DNA of 64,000 nt from Eriocheir sinensis (Eukaryota > Arthropoda > Malacostraca > Decapoda > Varunidae). Numbering within the stretch: position 1 is the first letter of the stretch; each line of letters opens with the position of its first letter. The position numbers and the translations under genes were made by a program. The stretch is taken from the NCBI RefSeq assembly GCF_024679095.1, contig NC_066520.1:17729831-17793830 (forward strand), in the 5' to 3' direction. The notes below the pieces were generated by a model. The model did not search any database, had not been told where the DNA came from, and was given only the letters and a program-made list of their open reading frames with translations. Positions 1-11,189 of this stretch are shown in pieces.

Positions 1-1326
1 ATTGAGTGGACACATTTAGTGAAAAAGACTTGGCACTGAAGTTTTGTAATAAAGCAGCCAGGAAAGACCAAAAAGAGTGTCATTGGACATAAATGAAAGT
101 GTATGAAATGTAAGTGGCATATGCAAGAAACCTGGCCTAAGATAGGAAAATGAAAAAGATCTTAAGACCTAATTCAAGAACTCAGTTGAACTTCCTACAC
201 CCTCCTCACACATTACTCTTTTATGTATGCCTATCCTTTATCAACCCATCCGCCTGCTTGTGTCCCAGCTGCTCCATTGTAATCTCTGTGCGGCACTCTG
301 TTGCTGTCTCCAACGCTTTGATGAATAAATTCCAGCTGAGGGAGTTATACACACACGACAGAGTACTACCAAAAAGTCTTCCTGTTCCGTCACATAAAAA
401 CTGCCCCACAGCTGTGTATCTGAATTATACTTTTTTTCATGAACGTGGCATTTTGAATACTCGTCATGTATCTGGACCATCTCCAATCAGGGAAGAAAAG
501 ATTCTCATGTAAAATGGGCTTCACAGCTTTCCAGTTCCCCATCACTGTTATGAATACGACAGACACTACATGATGGCTTTCAGTCCATCATGGCATGTAT
601 GTTTTCTTTGCTGTCTGCCATGATTTTTTTTATTATGTCAAATTACCACCATGCTCAGCTATAGCGTATGCCCCCAACCTTATTTTTACCTATACCAGCA
701 AGGTTGGTCCTAAGACTTCATTGTCAACACCCTAAACTACATCCATCCTCCCATTTTCCTTTGATTAACCGGAGCTTTTGTAACTTCAGAAGGTTTCCTT
801 CCTTCCACTCCTCTCCATGCCAGCAGATCATTTACTTCTCGTGCCATACATGCCTCCTAATATGAAATAGAAAAAAGGCTTATTTTTTTTAGGCCTACAT
901 GACTAGTCTAATATTGATGCGGCACTGATGAAGATGCTGAACTGTTCATTGCTGCACAGAGACTGTTTTCTCATCAAAGGTTGATGCCTGGGGTTCCTGC
1001 AAGGGCTCATAACATTGTTGATGGAGCAGTGAGTGGGATGAAGCCCAATTACCCCGTTTTCCAACACATGCACATCTTGTGCACGTAACAAGGTTGTGGA
1101 TCATAAGTGATGCTGAAGAGCTTTTCAAAATAGTACAGCCAATAGTTGCTGACTTTAATAATGTTAAATGCTCCAGGGAGTGAAATGAATCCTGTGTACT
1201 TAGACAGCAGTTCATCCTACGGTACTTGTGAGGTTGACATTGAACGGCTATTAATCCACCTGTCAGATCATAGTTGCATCTTGAATAAGCTGAATATGCA
1301 CAGTGTCCACGAAAGGTTGTATTCAT
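1..1326. other. Low-complexity-free stretch, no gene recognised
   Basis: No open frame here resembles a known protein; the longest frames (about 120 codons) have ordinary composition but no recognisable domain and stop codons break all extensions. Around 945-1130 a stretch of mixed composition could be an old transposon remnant, but I cannot place it. No RNA gene is seen. Confidence 0.5.
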
Positions 1327-1327
1327 G

Positions 1328-1870
<543 letters not shown>

Positions 1871-1897
1871 GTGTGTGTGTGTGTGTGTGTGTGTGTG
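1871..1897. repeat. (GT)n microsatellite
   Basis: Uninterrupted GT alternation of about 27 bases. Confidence 0.95.
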
Positions 1898-2029
1898 GCC
1901 TTGTAACACCAGTATCAAAACATAGCCATCCGTTTTTGGTCGAAATTATACACCAGCGACAACCATCACGAATATACTCCGGCGAAGGAAACCCAAGCCC
2001 CCTCCACCCCCTGGCAGCCCTGCTTAGTT

Positions 2030-2560
2030 CACGCCTTGTTGCACGGATGCGGAAACATTTCACATCGGTCCCCGGAGAGCAATGTGGCGGCGAGGGGGCG
2101 GGGAGCGGGGCGAGGGGCGCACAAGGGGCTCAGGGCGTGGCGATAGATCGGTCTGTCCTCGCCGCTGGGTGCTCCGCCGCCGCCCAGACATATCGACCTA
2201 CACGCTCACCCGCCCCCTCTCTCCCCCCGCGGCGGACCCAGAGACCCGCTGATGCTGGGCTCCTGATGCAGAGTGATTATCTGGCGCCGTGATGCTGCTG
2301 TGTCTGCGGCCCGTCATGCATGGTGTTGATTCTGCCTCGGCCTTCCACATCTAGACTCGCACAGACGTTGGCAGACAGGGATGTGCTTGGACACGAGGAG
2401 GAGCGTTAGGGAGGTCTGGCCGCGGGGTTGTGTTGCGTCACGGAGCGTTCAGGTTATAGAGGAGGCAACGCTGCAGAGACGGAGCGGGTCGGCTGGCTAC
2501 AACATGCCCGGGGGAAGCTGCAGAGAAGTGGGAAGTGGTTGGAAAGTGGGCCGGCCGTTC
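2030..2560. other. CpG-rich stretch
   Basis: GC content and CpG density rise clearly above the neighbourhood, with many CG dinucleotides (for example the GGCGGCGAGGGGGCGGGG block near 2090 and CCGCCGCCGCCC near 2176). It could be an unmethylated regulatory island or first exon of an unseen gene, but no start codon context, splice-bounded frame or core promoter set is convincing. Confidence 0.3.
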
Positions 2561-2583
2561 TCCTCTCGCCTTCCTCAATGCAG

Positions 2584-2870
2584 CTCCACTTACAGTTTAT
2601 ATTTACGGCGGCTTTTTCCCATAATAGTTTCCCCTTCCCGTCTCTTTCATCTGATATCCGATTTCCCCTTACGTCGTGGAAGGGGAAATCGTGCAGGAAG
2701 CTTGTGGGAAAGGGACGTCGACCGCCAGCCTGCCGCCGCCCTCAGTGTGTCTCTCCACTTAACTGTTTATATTTACGAGGACCAGTTTTTTTCTTGTCTT
2801 TTTCGTCGTGGTTTTCCTTTCCCTTTCCTTTCATGTTATCCGTTACTTCTTACTTGATGGAAGGTTCAGC
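2584..2870 (+). repeat. Imperfect tandem duplication, period about 169 bp
   Basis: The string CTCCACTTACAGTTTATATT at 2584 recurs as CTCCACTTAACTGTTTATAT at 2753, each followed by TTACG, and a pyrimidine-rich stretch with a CGTCGTGG motif follows in both. The copies are well diverged. Confidence 0.6.
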
Positions 2871-3252
2871 CCTCCTCTCCTCTCCTCTCCCCTCCTCTCA
2901 CATCCTTCTTTTCCCATCCTTTTTCCTCTCTTCTCCTCTCCCTTCCTTCTTATCCCATCCTCTCCTCTCTTCTCCTCTCCTCTCCCTTCTTATCCCATCC
3001 TCTTTCCTCTCCTCTCCTCTCCCTTCCTTCTTATCCCATCCTTTTTCCTCTCTTCTCCTCTCCCTCCCTTCTTATCCCATCCTCTCCTCTCTTCTCCTCT
3101 CCTCTCCCTTCTTATCCCATCCTCTTTCCTCTCCTCTTCTCTCCTCTCCTCTCCTCTCCTCTCCTCTCCCTTCCTTCTTATCCCATCCTCTCCTTTCCTC
3201 TCCCTTCTTTTCCCATCCTCTCTCCTCTCCTCTCTCTTCCTTCCTCTCCTCA
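2870..3252 (+). repeat. Polypyrimidine minisatellite, period about 40 bp
   Basis: TATCCCATCC recurs at 2951, 2991, 3032, 3073, 3113 and 3179, separated by CTCCTCTTTCC variants. Alternate units resemble each other more than neighbours do, giving a higher-order period near 81-122 bp. The + strand is almost pure C and T, so long S/P/L/F frames here have no coding meaning. Confidence 0.9.
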
Positions 3253-3538
3253 GGTATACGAACGTCTACCAGATCACTTACCTCGCTACCTTTTTCCTAT
3301 CCTATAAGTTACCGTATATATTTTTTCTTCCTATGATATTAACACGTACCATTACAGCCTCCGAAAGTCCCAGTCACAAAGTATATAATAAAAAATAATA
3401 GTAGAGTCTAGCCGTTAGCATCCATTAGGGCTGCTTAACTTTAATCAGTACTAACAGCACGCCAAGGCAAGTAAAATTAAGTAAAGTAAATAAAAATAAA
3501 TAAAGGACAAAGTGATGTGCAATTCCGTAGGACCGGCG

Positions 3539-3540
<2 letters not shown>

Positions 3541-3595
<55 letters not shown>
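3541..3595. repeat. (GA)n microsatellite
   Basis: Pure GA alternation of about 55 bases. Confidence 0.98.
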
Positions 3596-3600
<5 letters not shown>

Positions 3601-3715
3601 CGTGGACTCGTAAATTGCCCCACCATTTTTCTTTGTACACAAAATTGAACGAAGTATTTTTTTTTCCTCTTTGCGACGGGGGAGGAGGTGACGGAAGAGG
3701 TGAGTGCCGGACCCG

Positions 3716-3716
<1 letters not shown>

Positions 3717-3785
<69 letters not shown>
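3717..3785. repeat. (TG)n microsatellite
   Basis: Pure TG alternation of about 69 bases; the open frames reading VCVC or HTHT across it are artefacts. Confidence 0.98.
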
Positions 3786-3786
<1 letters not shown>

Positions 3787-4279
3787 AATTCACTTCCATA
3801 GTTTTTCAATAAGAATATCGACTCCGCTAATAACTTGGGCTGCGATGTTGGCGTTAGTGTTGGTGCATGGCGGACCGGGCGTGAGTTTGCGTGAGTGCGT
3901 GCGTGTGCGTGAGCGTGTCAGCAGCGGGAGGAGAACGAGAGCTCGAAGCTAATCCCGTTAATGAAAGCCTGGCACGCTGGCCCCATTAATTATGTATTTA
4001 GCAGAGAAAGAGATAGAAAAAGGGGAGAGAGGGATGGGATGGCATGGCTGGGTGGCGCACACTATCCACTATCCACTATCCACGGAGAAGAGATTTACCG
4101 CTAAGCTTATTAACAAGATCTTCGGTGTCACGCAGCTTCCTCACGTATCCCACGCCACCTCACCTCCCACCCACGCCTTGCTGCAGGACAAAGGGGAAAG
4201 GGGAAGGCGTGTTTTAGCAGGGAGTCCTTCCGAGGGTCGCTTAGAAAAGGAGACTGGAGGGTCGAGAGGAGGAAGGGAG
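3786..4279. other. Stretch with no recognised feature
   Basis: Mixed composition with short GTGCGTGAG-type repetition at 3880-3920 and CTATCCA repetition at 4065-4082. No gene or RNA is recognised. Confidence 0.4.
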
Positions 4280-4720
4280 GATTGAGTGATATGTAGGGGG
4301 ATTGAGAAGAGTTAGGGAGGGTAGGGTGTGTGTTGGGGGGATTTAGGGGAGTCAGGGAGGATAAAGGGGTATACTTGGGGGATTGAGAGAAGTCAGAGAA
4401 GCAGGAGGAGTGTGTTAGGGGGATTGAGAAGAGTCAGGGAGGGTAGAGTGTGTGTTGGGGGATTTAGGGGAGTCAGGGAGGATAAAGGGGTATTCTTGGG
4501 GGATTGAGAGGAGTCAGAGAGGCAAGAGGAGTGTGTTAGGGGGATTGAGAAGAGGGGTGTGTGTGGAGTATGAGGGGAGGCAGGGAGGGGAGAAAGAGGT
4601 TGAGGGAGACAAGATAGATATGTTGGGAGTTTGAGAGAGGTCAGGGAGGGGGGGAAAGAGTGAGGGAGGCGAGAGTGATGTATTGAGGCGATCGAGAGAA
4701 GTCAGGGAGGCTAGAGTGAT
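4280..4720 (+). repeat. G-rich tandem repeat, about 41-bp subunits in a 121-bp higher-order unit
   Basis: ATTGAGAAGAG occurs at 4301, 4423 and 4544, giving a period of 121-122 bp. Each period holds three related subunits carrying GTCAGGGAGG or GTCAGAGA. The first two periods are closely similar; the last ones decay toward 4720. Confidence 0.85.
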
Positions 4721-4850
4721 GTGTGGGGAGCCAGGAAGGGGGCAGGGGCTGAAGGGGACTGGCGGACACGCGTGATGGGCAGTCGTGTGTCCCGGGCTGC
4801 GTCGAGGGGGAACGTGGAGATGTTAGATACAGGCCGGACCATCCCCTCGG

Positions 4851-4857
<7 letters not shown>

Positions 4858-4885
<28 letters not shown>
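4858..4885. repeat. (GT)n microsatellite
   Basis: Pure GT alternation of about 28 bases. Confidence 0.95.
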
Positions 4886-5059
4886 TGTCTTACATTGCTG
4901 CATAAGTACTCTCCACTGTGTATTTATGACGCTGTGTAGTTTCTAAAAGTTATTCATAGCTTGCAGTGTAGTCATTTAATGGAGGTTTTAAGTGAGATTG
5001 AGTGCCGCGTTGGTTGCTTCCTTTTTTCCTACCATGGCGACGGTAGAAACACAGAACAG

Positions 5060-6052
5060 TCCTCCTCCTTCTTTCCTCTTTTTCTTTCTTCCTTCTTTTC
5101 TTTCTTTTTGCTCTAACTCATCATCCTTCCTTACCTTTTTTTCTACAGTTGCTGCCCTTCCTTTTTTCCTTTCTTCCTTCCTTCTTTCATTCATTCTTTA
5201 TTTCTTTTTTCCTTAATATCCTTTCTTCCTTTGTTTTTTTCTTGCGTTGCTGTTCTTCCTTCCTTCCGTCCTTCTTCCACTTTTATTCCTTCATTTTTAC
5301 TTTCATTGCTGTTCTCCCCTCCTTCCTTCCAACACCCTCTCTCCCTCTCTCCCTCCCTCCCTTCTCCCCTTCCCTTGTATCAACCCCAACTCACCCCACT
5401 CAGGAAAACAAAGACCCGTGCCAAGAGATACAAAGCCAGTGACCACCGCCATCAAGCCTACTGAATCCCTCCCTCTCTCCCTCGCCCGTTCCGATACACA
5501 GCCTCGATACCGCTCCCGACACGCCCCGCCGCCAACAGCACCGCCAAAAGCCATAAACCGAGCTCGATGATGCGATATTCCGGCGTCATGTCAATCGCGG
5601 ACGGAAGAGAGTTGTAAAGGATGTGACAGTAAAATGAATATATATGTGGACAGCTTCATTGACACTTCCGAGGCTAGTTGTAAAAAGTCACTCCCTGTTA
5701 TTGCTGGCCGGTATAGGAGAACACCCATGTATGTTACCCTTTCATACCTCCTTGTATAGTACTCCTCCTCCTCCTCCTTCTCTTCCTTTTCTTCTTCTTC
5801 TCCCTCCTCCTCTTCCTTCGTCCGTATCTAGAGTAAAAGAATTATCCTTTCACTGCTTGTCCTTGTTCTTCTCCTCTGTCTTCTCCTCCTCTTCCTCCTT
5901 TTCTTTCCTCTTCTTATTATCTCTACTATTCCTTCCTTCTATTCAGAGTAAGAGAATGATCGTCGTTTTCCTACTTGTCCTTGTCCTTCTCATCTGTCTC
6001 CTTCTTCCTCCTCCTCTTCTTCCTTATTCCTCCTCATCTTCCTCCTCCACAT
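5060..6052 (+). repeat. Polypyrimidine tract with TTCC/CTT/CTC repetition
   Basis: About 1 kb in which the + strand is dominated by C and T (CTTCCTTCC, CTCCTCCTCC). Between 5840 and 5990 a block containing AGAGTAAGAGAATGATC recurs: AGAGTAAAAGAATTATCCTT near 5831 and AGAGTAAGAGAATGATCGTC near 5946, a period of about 115 bp. Open frames here are S/F/L-rich translations of the repeat. Confidence 0.75.
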
Positions 6053-6104
6053 GACCCACAAAGGAAGCAGCAGAGGATCATGAACACTCGCTTCTTCGCC
6101 ATCT

Positions 6105-7062
6105 GTCAGTCTTCCCTCAGATTATATCACAACATTCACCTCCCATCTATGAATCAACCTTGCCTATCCCTCTCTCTCAGTCTTCCCTTAGATTATAATA
6201 TCACAACATTCACCTCCCATCTATGAATCAACCTTGCCTATCCCTCTCTCTCAGTCTTCCCTTAGATTATAATATCACAACATTCACCTCCCATCTATGA
6301 ATCAACCTTGCCTATCCCTCTCTCTCAGTCTTCTCTTAGATTATAATATCACAACATTCACCTCCCATCTATGAATCAACCTTGCCCATCCCTCTCTCAG
6401 TCTCCCCTTAGATTATACCCTTCACCTCCCATCTATGAATCAACCTTGCCCATCCCTCTCTCAGTCTCCCCTTAGATTATACCCTTCACCTCCCATCTAT
6501 GAATCAACCTTGCCCATCCCTCTCTCAGTCTCCCCTTAGATTATACCCTTCACCTCCCATCTATGAATCAACCTTGCCCATCCCTCTCTCAGTCTCACCT
6601 CCCATCTATGAATCAACCTTGCCCATCCCTCTCTCAGTCTCCCCTTAGATTATACCCTTCACCTCCCATCTATGAATCAACCTTGCCTATCCCTCTCTCA
6701 GTCTCCCCTTAGATTATACCCTTCACCTCCCATCTATGAATCAACCTTGCCTATCCCTCTCTCAGTCTCCCCTTAGATTATACCCTTCACCTCCCATCTA
6801 TGAATCAACCTTGCCTATCCCTCTCTCAGTCTCCCCTTAGATTATACCCTTCACCTCCCATCTATGAATCAACCTTGCCTATCCCTCTCTCAGTCTCCCC
6901 TTAGATTATACCCTTCACCTCCCATCTATGAATCAACCTTGCCTATCCCTCTCTCAGTCTCCCCTTAGATTATACCCTTCACCTCCCATCTATGAATCAA
7001 CCTTGCCTATCCCTCTCTAAGTCTCCCCCTAGATTATACCATTCACCTCCCATCTATATATC
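6105..7062 (+). repeat. Minisatellite array, 64/74-bp unit, about 15 copies
   Basis: TCCCATCTATGAATCAACC recurs at 6141, 6215, 6289, 6363, 6427, 6491, 6555, 6600, 6664, 6728, 6792, 6856, 6920 and 6984, with a final variant at 7048. The first three periods are 74 bp; then a 10-bp loss gives a uniform 64 bp. One copy (6555-6600) is shortened to 45 bp. Late copies are almost identical, which suggests recent homogenisation. There are no spacers between repeats, so it is not a CRISPR array. Confidence 0.97.
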
Positions 7063-7482
7063 CAGTGACCCCTCCCTCCCTCACCCTCAACCCAAACGTT
7101 CCTTCTCCTCAGTTGATGTTCACGTTAAGTTCTATCGTGGCATTGGGTCTTAGGTGGCTACGACTCTTTACAACGATCAGTGCTTCCCTAAGTGGGCAAA
7201 TGATTCCTAACTGATTGAATGATGGCACGTTACCCCCATCACAGCAGCGCCAGACCCTCAATCGCTAACCTCAGGCCCAGTGGTATCACCCCCATCCACG
7301 TGTGAAGGCCTTTGTTAAGTGTTGGGTGAGGTTGATTGACCCGCAGCCGATTTAACTAGATAATTACTGACTGTATATCGTTCATAGTATATAGTTTAGT
7401 GTAGTGTATATAGTTTAGTGTATAGTGTATAGTTTATCGCTGGTGTGCCTTCTGAAGTGTGTGTCCCGTCTTGAAATGATAA

Positions 7483-7485
<3 letters not shown>
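7063..7485. other. Stretch without a gene; short TATAGTTTAGTG repetition
   Basis: Between 7380 and 7437 the motifs TATAGTTTAGTG and GTGTATAG repeat several times. The rest is of ordinary composition with no recognisable feature. Confidence 0.4.
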
Positions 7486-7518
<33 letters not shown>

Positions 7519-7626
7519 CAAAGGAGGCAGCTCAAGGGCACACACACAAAAAAACAATAATAAAAAAAAAGCCCGCTACTCGCTGCTCCTAAAAAGAAAC
7601 AAAAGAGGTGGCCGAAAACAAGATCA
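7486..7626 (-). mobile_element. LINE 3'-tail fragment (same family as the element at 15177)
   Basis: Read on the minus strand this matches the 3' untranslated tail of the LINE at 15177-15785: a pyrimidine-rich start, then GAGTAGCGGGCTTTTTTT, then TGCCCTTGAG, then TTGTTGTAAA and a poly-A run (the + strand T-run at 7486-7514). Homology stops near the position of the LINE stop codon, so only the tail is present. No clear target-site duplication is seen. Confidence 0.75.
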
Positions 7627-7649
7627 CGGAGCTATCGATTTTTTCATGG

Positions 7650-8135
7650 TTGCAGACTTGGTAGACAAATTTGCAAGATACTTCGTTTGAGAAATTGCCG
7701 CCAAACAAACTTGCTTGCTACTCTTTGGCACGAATTTTGCATGTGCTTAAATATGTAAAACTTGTGACATTTCAACAAACGAATATGAATGTTTGTTTTC
7801 TTACACCTACTAAACGCCTTTGACTACCGTACCTTGAGTAAAAACTGCTCCTACAACCCACCTAAACGTGTACAAGCCCATATACAGCTCTCCTCACCCA
7901 CACTAACCCAACGCATACAATTAAGCAATGCAAAAACAGGCACGTGGGTTGAACTCGTAACATACCCGACCGACACCAGCCCCGCCTACTGCACCGCCAC
8001 CTACCTCCGCGACGCCCTCAGTACCCAGCCTTCGCCTCTCCGTCCCGTGTGACAGTCACCTGAATCTTATGTTCCCAATCAGAGGCAGGGCTGGCAGAGA
8101 CTGGTCCACTGCCCCTACTTGTTCATGGACCCTTC
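7650..8135. other. Stretch with no recognised gene
   Basis: An open frame at 7789-8052 has varied composition but ends without any motif I recognise and lacks supporting splice sites. No other feature is seen. Confidence 0.35.
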
Positions 8136-8139
8136 TCTA

Positions 8140-8580
8140 GTTCCTTACTTTCTCTCCATCTTTTGCTTCTTGTCTTCCTCTACATGTCTCCCTTGCTTCC
8201 TACCTTAGTTCCCCTGTACCGTTTTCCCTCCAGCCCTGTATCCAAGCTTTCTCTCTTGCTCCTTCCCTTCCTCCCTCACTACTCTCCTCTTAGTCCCTCC
8301 CTTCTCTCCCTTCCATCTCTCTTGTTTTTTGCCGTCCTTCCTCGGTACCCTTCTCCCTTCAGCCCTATATCCAAGTTCCTTTCTCCCTCCTTCCCTTCCT
8401 CCTTTCCTTTTAGTTCCTACCTTCCTTTCCATCTCTCCTTCTTGTTGCCTTTCTTCCCAAGCTTTCTTCCTCTTTTGCTCCTTCCCTTCCTCCCTCCCTC
8501 CAACTCCTCTTCCTTGCTACCTCCCTTCCCTCTCCGGCCCTTCTCCCTCCCGCCAGCCTCCCTCACCCACGCCTCTTAGT
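8140..8580 (+). repeat. Polypyrimidine tract
   Basis: The + strand is nearly all C and T, with degenerate internal repetition: CCCTGTATCCAAGC near 8234 and CCCTATATCCAAGT near 8363 are each preceded by CCTTC-rich sequence, a period near 130 bp. Confidence 0.7.
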
Positions 8581-8769
8581 CATAAAGATGCAACAGCACT
8601 TTCTTCGCGTGAGTCAGAGTCTTAAATATTATGTTGCGAAATTGGATTGAGGTTAAGTATGTCTATATCTTTTCGTTGCGTTTTGTGTTTTATTTTTTTT
8701 TTTTTTATTTATTTATTTTTTTTTGGTCATCACGCATTCACACGCACACACGGTCCTATGCAGTGTAGT

Positions 8770-9210
8770 GATGTGATGGTGGTGGTGGTGGTGGTTGTGA
8801 TGATAGTTGTGGGAATGAAGATAGCGAGTGTGGTGGGGGTGATGATGATGGCTGTGGTGTGGTAATAGTTGGATGGAGGTTATGGGATAGTGGTGGTGAT
8901 AATGGTGAGATGGCGATGATGATGATGGTGGTGGTGGTGTTAGTGGTGGTGGAGGGGGTGGTGGTGTATTGACAAGTGGTGAAGTGGCGAGGGTCGTGAT
9001 GGTGGTGGTGATGGTGATGATGATAGTGGTGGTGGAGGGGGTGGTGGTGTATTGACAAGTGGTGAAGTGGCGAGGGTCGTGATGGTGGTGGTGATGGTGA
9101 TGATGATAGTGGTGGTGGAGGGGGTGGTGGTGTATTGACAAGTGGTGAAGTGGCGAGGGTCGTGATGGTGGTGGTGATGATGGTGATGGAAGGGGAGATA
9201 ACTTATATTT
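8770..9210 (+). repeat. GGT/GAT-rich repeat with an 83-bp unit in three copies
   Basis: GTATTGACAAGTGGTGAAGT starts at 8966, 9049 and 9132, exactly 83 bp apart, inside a longer GTGGTGATG-rich domain. The three core copies are nearly identical, so the expansion is recent. His-rich minus-strand frames are artefacts of this composition. Confidence 0.93.
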
Positions 9211-9256
9211 ATGAAAAGTGATGATGGTGGTGATTGTGATGAGAGGGTGATGCTGA

Positions 9257-9350
9257 TTTTTTTTACAGTAAAGGAAACCGCTCAAGGCCCCCCCCCCCAA
9301 AAAAAAAAAAAAAGCTAATCACTGCCCTTATAAAAGAGAGTAGAGATAAG
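9257..9350 (-). mobile_element. LINE 3'-tail fragment, degraded
   Basis: On the minus strand it reads GGGCAGTGATTAGC, a run of T, a G-run, CCTTGAGCGGTTTCC and ACTGTAAA, which parallels the LINE tail at 15700-15775. It is interrupted by homopolymers (C and A runs at 9287-9314 on the + strand). Confidence 0.55.
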
Positions 9351-9399
9351 TGACAATGGTATAATATTAAACTGAAATGATGATAGGATATGACAGTAT

Positions 9400-9665
9400 G
9401 GTGAAGATGGTGGTTAGATGATGAGATAGTAGTGGTGGTGACGGTGATGGTGGTGAGAGTGGTGAGGGTGGTGAGGAAAGGGAAAGTATACACATGTTAA
9501 CAAAGGTGATGATTTTGATGAAACGGTGATATCAGGTCGTGGTGATAATGACGTTAGGGTTAATGAAGTGGTGGTGATATGACGGAATGGTTGTGGTGAT
9601 GATGGTGGTAGATGGTGACAAGATACAGTAGTGTTGGTGATGATGGTGGTGGTGTGTCCGTGCCG
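9400..9665 (+). repeat. GTGGTGATG-rich degenerate repeat
   Basis: Continuation of GGT/GAT-type simple sequence after the LINE tail, more degenerate than the 8.77-9.2 kb block. This suggests that the LINE tail landed within an already repetitive domain. Confidence 0.6.
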
Positions 9666-9872
9666 GGTGTAGCCTCGCCGGAGCTCATCACCAGCTCATC
9701 CCGGCGCGGACCTGAGCCATGGTGTTGCCTCGCGCCCTGGGATGTTGCACAGATCAGGGTGACTTATTTTGGTCGCTAAAACCTGTGTCCCCCGGTGAGT
9801 CAGGAGTCAGGTCTTACTCGTCCACACGCCAAGATGGTCATTAGTGTGTGTGAGGTAAGCTGCGGCTCCATT

Positions 9873-10096
9873 GGTCGTATTTTAAAACATTTCGTCGCCC
9901 AAGTTCACATATTTGACATGGCTTTCGTAGGAGCTGTAGGCCTTTCCAGGGGTAGTTTTATGACCCTGATGGTAGTTTGACCCTTCTTCTGTGCCATGAA
10001 CCTTAAAAAACACTCATGAAAACCAGATTGATCCCCTCTTTGACCTTTAGAAATGACCTTTAGATGTGAGAAGCGATGGTGTCTTAAAATACGGCC
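9873..10096 (+). mobile_element. MITE-like element, copy A
   Basis: The left end GGTCGTATTTTAAAACA and the right end TGTCTTAAAATACGGCC are imperfect inverted repeats. The interior carries GACATGGCTTTCGTAGGAG, TTTCCAGGGGTAGTTTTATG, GTAGTTTGACCCTTCTTCTG, CCATGAACCTTAAAAAA and CTTTGACCTTTAGAAATG. The same ordered blocks occur at 12047, 29002, 38121 and, inverted, at 55063. Flanking CCATT/CCATA could be a degenerate target duplication. There is no coding capacity, so it would have moved by a transposase supplied elsewhere. Confidence 0.75.
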
Positions 10097-10134
10097 CCAT
10101 AGGTCACTGAGTTCTTAATTGGACTTTGGAAATA

Positions 10135-10415
10135 GAAATCGTAAAGTTGCGTCGTAGAGAAATAGAAACAGCGCTAAGATTACAAATAACCGTAGATAGA
10201 AGAAGGTGACATACGTAGCTTTTTTGAGGGACTAAAAGGAAAGTAAGAAAAAAAAAGTGGAGAATATAAATCGGTAAAGTTAAGTTGTAAAGAAATAGAA
10301 AAAAAAGTATTAAGATGTCAAATATATAACTGTAGATGAAAGAAGTTGATATACGTGTACAAGTATCATTCATGTAGCTTCTTAGAATGACTAGAAGGAA
10401 GTTAAGCAGAGGTAA
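10135..10415 (+). repeat. Diverged tandem duplication, about 133 bp
   Basis: Two copies share the order GTAAAGTT, AGAAATAGAAA, AAGAT, CTGTAGAT or CCGTAGAT, then TACGT, GTAGCTT and GACTAGAAGGAA or GACTAAAAGGAA. Copy one spans about 10139-10247 and copy two about 10272-10412. The end of copy two is the seed of the 30-bp array that follows. Confidence 0.65.
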
Positions 10416-10747
10416 TGTAAATAGAAGGAAATTAAGCAGAGGTAATGTAAATAGAAGGAAATTAAGCAGAGGTAATGTAAATAGAAGGAAATTAAGCAGA
10501 GGTAATGTAAATAGAAGGAAATTAAGCAGAGGTAATGTAAATAGAAGGAAATTAAGCAGAGGTAATGTAAATAGAAGGAAATTAAGCAGAGGTAATGTAA
10601 ATAGAAGGAAATTAAGCAGAGGTAATGTAAATAGAAGGAAATTAAGCAGAGGTAATGTAAATAGAAGGAAATTAAGCAGAGGTAAAGTGAAGGAAATTAA
10701 GCAGAGGTAATGTAAATAGAAGGAAATTAAGCAGAGGTAATGTAAAG
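10393..10747 (+). repeat. 30-bp minisatellite, about 12 copies
   Basis: AGAAGGAAATTAAGCAGAGG followed by TAATGTAAAT repeats every 30 bp from 10393 to 10663. It then continues in two slightly altered units. Because 30 is divisible by three, one frame stays open and would read a 10-residue basic repeat (N-R-R-K-L-S-R-G-N-V). The near-identity includes silent positions and there is no gene context, so I treat it as a non-coding minisatellite. Confidence 0.96.
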
Positions 10748-10879
10748 TGAAGAGAAAAAAAACTGCTGATACTTGAGTTACTTATAATAGTGGAAGACTA
10801 ATAGAATACTAATAATGATAATAATAGTAATAGCGATAACAGTAATAGCAGTAATGATAGGGAGTACATCTTGTTTACC

Positions 10880-11080
10880 TCCCTGACCCAGCTGCTCTTA
10901 CCTCCCCCCTCCCCGGCTTCCCCTCCTCTCCCCTCCCCACTCACGCCCCCGGAAGTATTATCAACCGCCCCCCCCCAGTACATTACCCTTCCTTCCCCTC
11001 ACCCTCCTCCTCCTACCCCCTGACCCCAACCCCCAGTACCCCTCTTCCTCACCCGCACCCTTCCCCCCCTCCCCCCGTGC
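10880..11080. other. C-rich stretch with G-quadruplex potential on the minus strand
   Basis: Repeated runs of C (CCCCCCCCC near 10969, CCCCC near 11016 and 11028, CCCCCC near 11065 and 11073) give several closely spaced G-runs on the minus strand. Confidence 0.6.
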
Positions 11081-11189
11081 CGGACAGACAGATGGGGCCG
11101 ATGCGATAACATCCCCGCGGGGCTCCCCTTCCCAATATGGTCCCCTTTATAGCCCCAATGACAGGCCTGACGAGACAGACTAACCCCCC

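Noticed and set aside
945..1130. A remnant of a hAT-type transposase
   Set aside because: A few residues reminiscent of that family appear in one frame, but stops interrupt it and no ordered motif set could be seen.
2428..3336. A 302-codon plus-strand frame
   Set aside because: Two-thirds of it is the 40-bp CT-rich minisatellite, and the rest crosses a non-coding duplication.
6105..7062. CRISPR-like array
   Set aside because: Whole 64-bp units repeat with no unique spacers, and the genome is eukaryotic.
9263..9493. A Thr-rich minus-strand frame
   Set aside because: It runs through GGTGAT-type repeats and a LINE tail.
10387..10710. A 107-residue basic repeat protein
   Set aside because: It is a translation of a 30-bp minisatellite. 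Units are identical at silent sites too, and no gene signals surround it.
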